A stretch of DNA of 64,000 nucleotides from Actinostola sp. cb2023 (lineage: Eukaryota; Cnidaria; Anthozoa; Actiniaria; Actinostolidae): assembly GCA_033675265.1 (NCBI GenBank), contig JAUJYZ010000940.1, positions 139,895 through 203,894 on the forward strand, written 5' to 3'. The position numbers and the translations under genes were made by a program. Below, piece by piece: positions 61,744 to 64,000 of this stretch (position 1 is the stretch's first letter; each line of letters opens with the position of its first letter). The notes under the pieces were generated by a model. That model was given only the letters and a program-made list of their open reading frames with translations, ran no database searches and had not been told where the DNA came from.

Positions 61744-63437
61744 CTTATTTGGGGGGTTTTCCCGTAATACGGGCTGATATTTTACGAGTTGCGAATGTAT
61801 TTTTCCGAGTCCCGTATTACGGGAAAAACCCCAAATAAGTTATTTTATTATACTACTTTGAACGAAAACATAATTGTCCGTTTTTGAGTAAATTTATCTA
61901 ATAATTATTTCAAAACCTTTCAAGGTCCGCGCGCTCTTTTACAATAACAGACACAGAGAATGACGAATCGCGCTCGCGCACGGAGCCAGCGCACGCTTGA
62001 AACGGTTTTTCTTTCAAACTTTATCCTTGCTTTTGGATGATTTTTTTGACTTTGTTGTTTTAAAAAAGAAATCGCAAGCGGTTTTTCCATTGTCTGTACT
62101 CTTATTGACAATGGATTTGACATCACAAAATGTTCAAAACTTTGCAGTGAAACCGGTTTTAGAACTATGGTAATACGGCTTTCGAACTATGGTAACTATG
62201 GTAATTTTTCGAGTTCTCTTGACCTTATAAGGTAAAATTACGTAGATAGTAGTATAATAAATGTGGTGTACTTGTTCCTTTTTGGGGGATTTTAACGTCG
62301 ATACGACAGGTATTTTAGGTATTTTTATAATTTTTCGATCCTTGAACTACGAACAAACGTCAAAATCGGCGCCCAAAAAGTCACTCAAATAAAACCCAAA
62401 AATATCAAGAAAATAACTCAAAAAGCTTCAAAATCTATCAATCTTTTATTTCGAATACTATTTTAGAAGTTTACACATGAAAAGATCACAAACGGAACGG
62501 ATATTTGAACTAGATGAAACTTGTTTTCTTCATCCGTCATTTTGTTTCGGTTTTCTTCCGAACGACGTAAGAAAATTTATCGAAGGGTTATAAAATAATT
62601 AAACCCCTTTCTGGATTACAGGTATATCGGCTGATAATGTCCTTGGCTTAGAGATGGTCCTCAAATATCACAGTTGCCCTCGAAGCTTCGCTTCTCGGCC
62701 AACTATTCATTTTTTCGGACCATCTCTCAGCCGCGGACATTATCAGCCGATATACCAGTCGCCAGAAGGGGTTTATTTACAAAAATATACCTCGTATTTT
62801 GGAATCGCTGGAAATTGCTCTATCTATGCATCTATCTATCTACATGTAAAATATATGCAACAGATTCATTTCTTAATTATTGTTTTTACAATCTTCGATA
62901 CATTAGCTGTAATTAACGCTAGGGGCCTAATAAATCAAAATAAAATACTGTATTGTCTAAGAAGTCTTTAAATTCCCAATCATTATGTACATGAATATTC
63001 AACATTTGGTTTTACAACCTATAACTTGAACACCCTGCCAAGTGATCTGCAAGTTTGATGTTGTGTTTGGCATGTCAGGTTATTAACTGTGTTCATTACA
63101 CTGAACAAATAGCAAACCACAAATGTCTTACAGTACCTAGAATTGGAGAGTGTTTATTGTAACTGCTCAATGTGGCCAAAACTTGGCTTGATTTCGATAA
63201 CCAAGACCTCACAATAATTATTGTTTGTAGCACCAGATCCAGTTGTTGAAAATAAATGTTGAAACAGAACAATGCATACCCTGGTCCTAGAGGCACGGAC
63301 TCCCCTACTGTACTACTGAGCAGCGAGAAGCTTGTCAGCTTCACAGCTAGCTCGCTCGCCGCTTTGTGGGCTCAAAAGTACAGTAAGGGAGAGTGTAGGT
63401 CAGTGCCTCTTGGGACCAGGGTAAACAATGCAAAGAT
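61744..63437. repeat. Mirror set of hairpin elements (right arm)
   Basis: Contains the inverses of 30770-30865 (61744-61843), 29843-30018 (62600-62776) and 29190-29352 (63273-63437). The sequence between, 61850-62590, has no gene. Confidence 0.55.
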
Positions 63438-63519
63438 TCCCTTAGAGTGAGGTATTCAAGCTAAAGGGATGTAGTTATCACCCTCCAATGCAAAAGGCAT
63501 TGAGAATTATAGGTGTACC

Positions 63520-63635
63520 AATATTTGAGCAACCTGTGAATGTAGAAGATGAAAATGCCCTGTTACATATGAACCTGCAGTATTGTAACAGGGCATTTTC
63601 ATCTTCAACATTCACAGGTTGCTCAAATACTGTTG
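63520..63635. repeat. Hairpin element (right arm)
   Basis: Mirror of 28987-29101 (GAAAATGCCCTGTTACATA arms). Confidence 0.6.
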
Positions 63636-63765
63636 AGTATGACTCTTGGGGATAGATCACTTACTATTGCAGCACCACACTCTGGAACAAGTAAGTTGCC
63701 AAGTTATATTAGAGCAGAAAAGCATTTTGAACGGATTTTTCAAAACACTTCTTAGGACATATTTA
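63636..63765 (+). mobile_element. LINE reverse-transcriptase tail fragment (right arm)
   Basis: Mirror of 28850-28986. Here an extra change turns APTLWNK into a shifted frame (CACCACACTCTGG for CACCAACACTCTGG). Confidence 0.55.
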
Positions 63766-64000
63766 TTTCATGAAGAATGATTTTTAGTTATTATCATTAT
63801 AAAGATATATCATTGTCTATATTATTATTATTATTATTGTAATTTAGTATGTATCGCGCATTTGATCATTTTCAAATGCTAATTTGCATATAACAAATAT
63901 TAAACATTATGAATTTACTCGGCCCCAGGCCGCAGGCCGCCCGAGTTAGAAAAATGCGGATATTCGGTATAGTAGTTAGTAGTAGTATTTTTGTTTGGCT

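Overview
This window reads as nuclear DNA of a cnidarian, most likely a hexacoral such as a stony coral. It is AT-rich, has introns with GT/AG borders, is packed with miniature inverted-repeat elements (MITEs), LINE fragments and microsatellites, and carries a secreted cysteine-rich gene family that I associate with corals and anemones. No bacterial-style operons, rRNA, tRNA or CRISPR were seen. All comparisons were made by eye.

Region 1 (1-16.5 kb) is an old, diverged inverted duplication with arms of roughly 1-8.1 kb and 9.4-16.5 kb. Each arm carries one complete three-exon gene for a small secreted cysteine-rich protein: copy 1 on + (115-4334) and copy 2 on - (12350-16310). They point at each other, tail to tail. 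Several MITEs sit at matching places in both arms, so they predate the duplication; others are in one arm only. One shared MITE contains a 19-bp minisatellite with about 6 units in copy 1 and about 90 in copy 2. The spacer between the arms (8.1-9.4 kb) is a deleted mosaic copy of the Daple/Girdin-like gene found further right, with three intact exons.

Region 2 (16.5-28.6 kb) has no intact gene. It holds a TTAA-flanked MITE whose unoccupied site is present in a nearby direct duplicate, a broken SLC22-type transporter with a 119-bp tandem triplication and a LINE fragment in one exon, an 875-bp transposon with 9-bp target duplications, and the left part of a 5.46-kb element that also has 9-bp target duplications.

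Region 3 (28.6-64.0 kb) is a giant near-perfect palindrome centred near 46,240 with a loop of about 10 bases. Each arm (about 17.7 kb) carries the same 3' half of a CCDC88 (Girdin/Daple) gene: fifteen recognised exons coding a long coiled coil and a low-complexity tail ending in LEYGCV, a Daple-type PDZ-binding C-terminus. The gene is cut at the palindrome centre, so the N-terminal HOOK-domain exons are absent from both arms. The arms differ mainly by one-base homopolymer indels, which are more frequent in the right arm and break its frame. This is what a fold-back long read or missed-adapter assembly error would give; a very recent genuine inverted duplication is the alternative. Within Daple, a 66-bp tandem array has copied a 5' splice site eight times.
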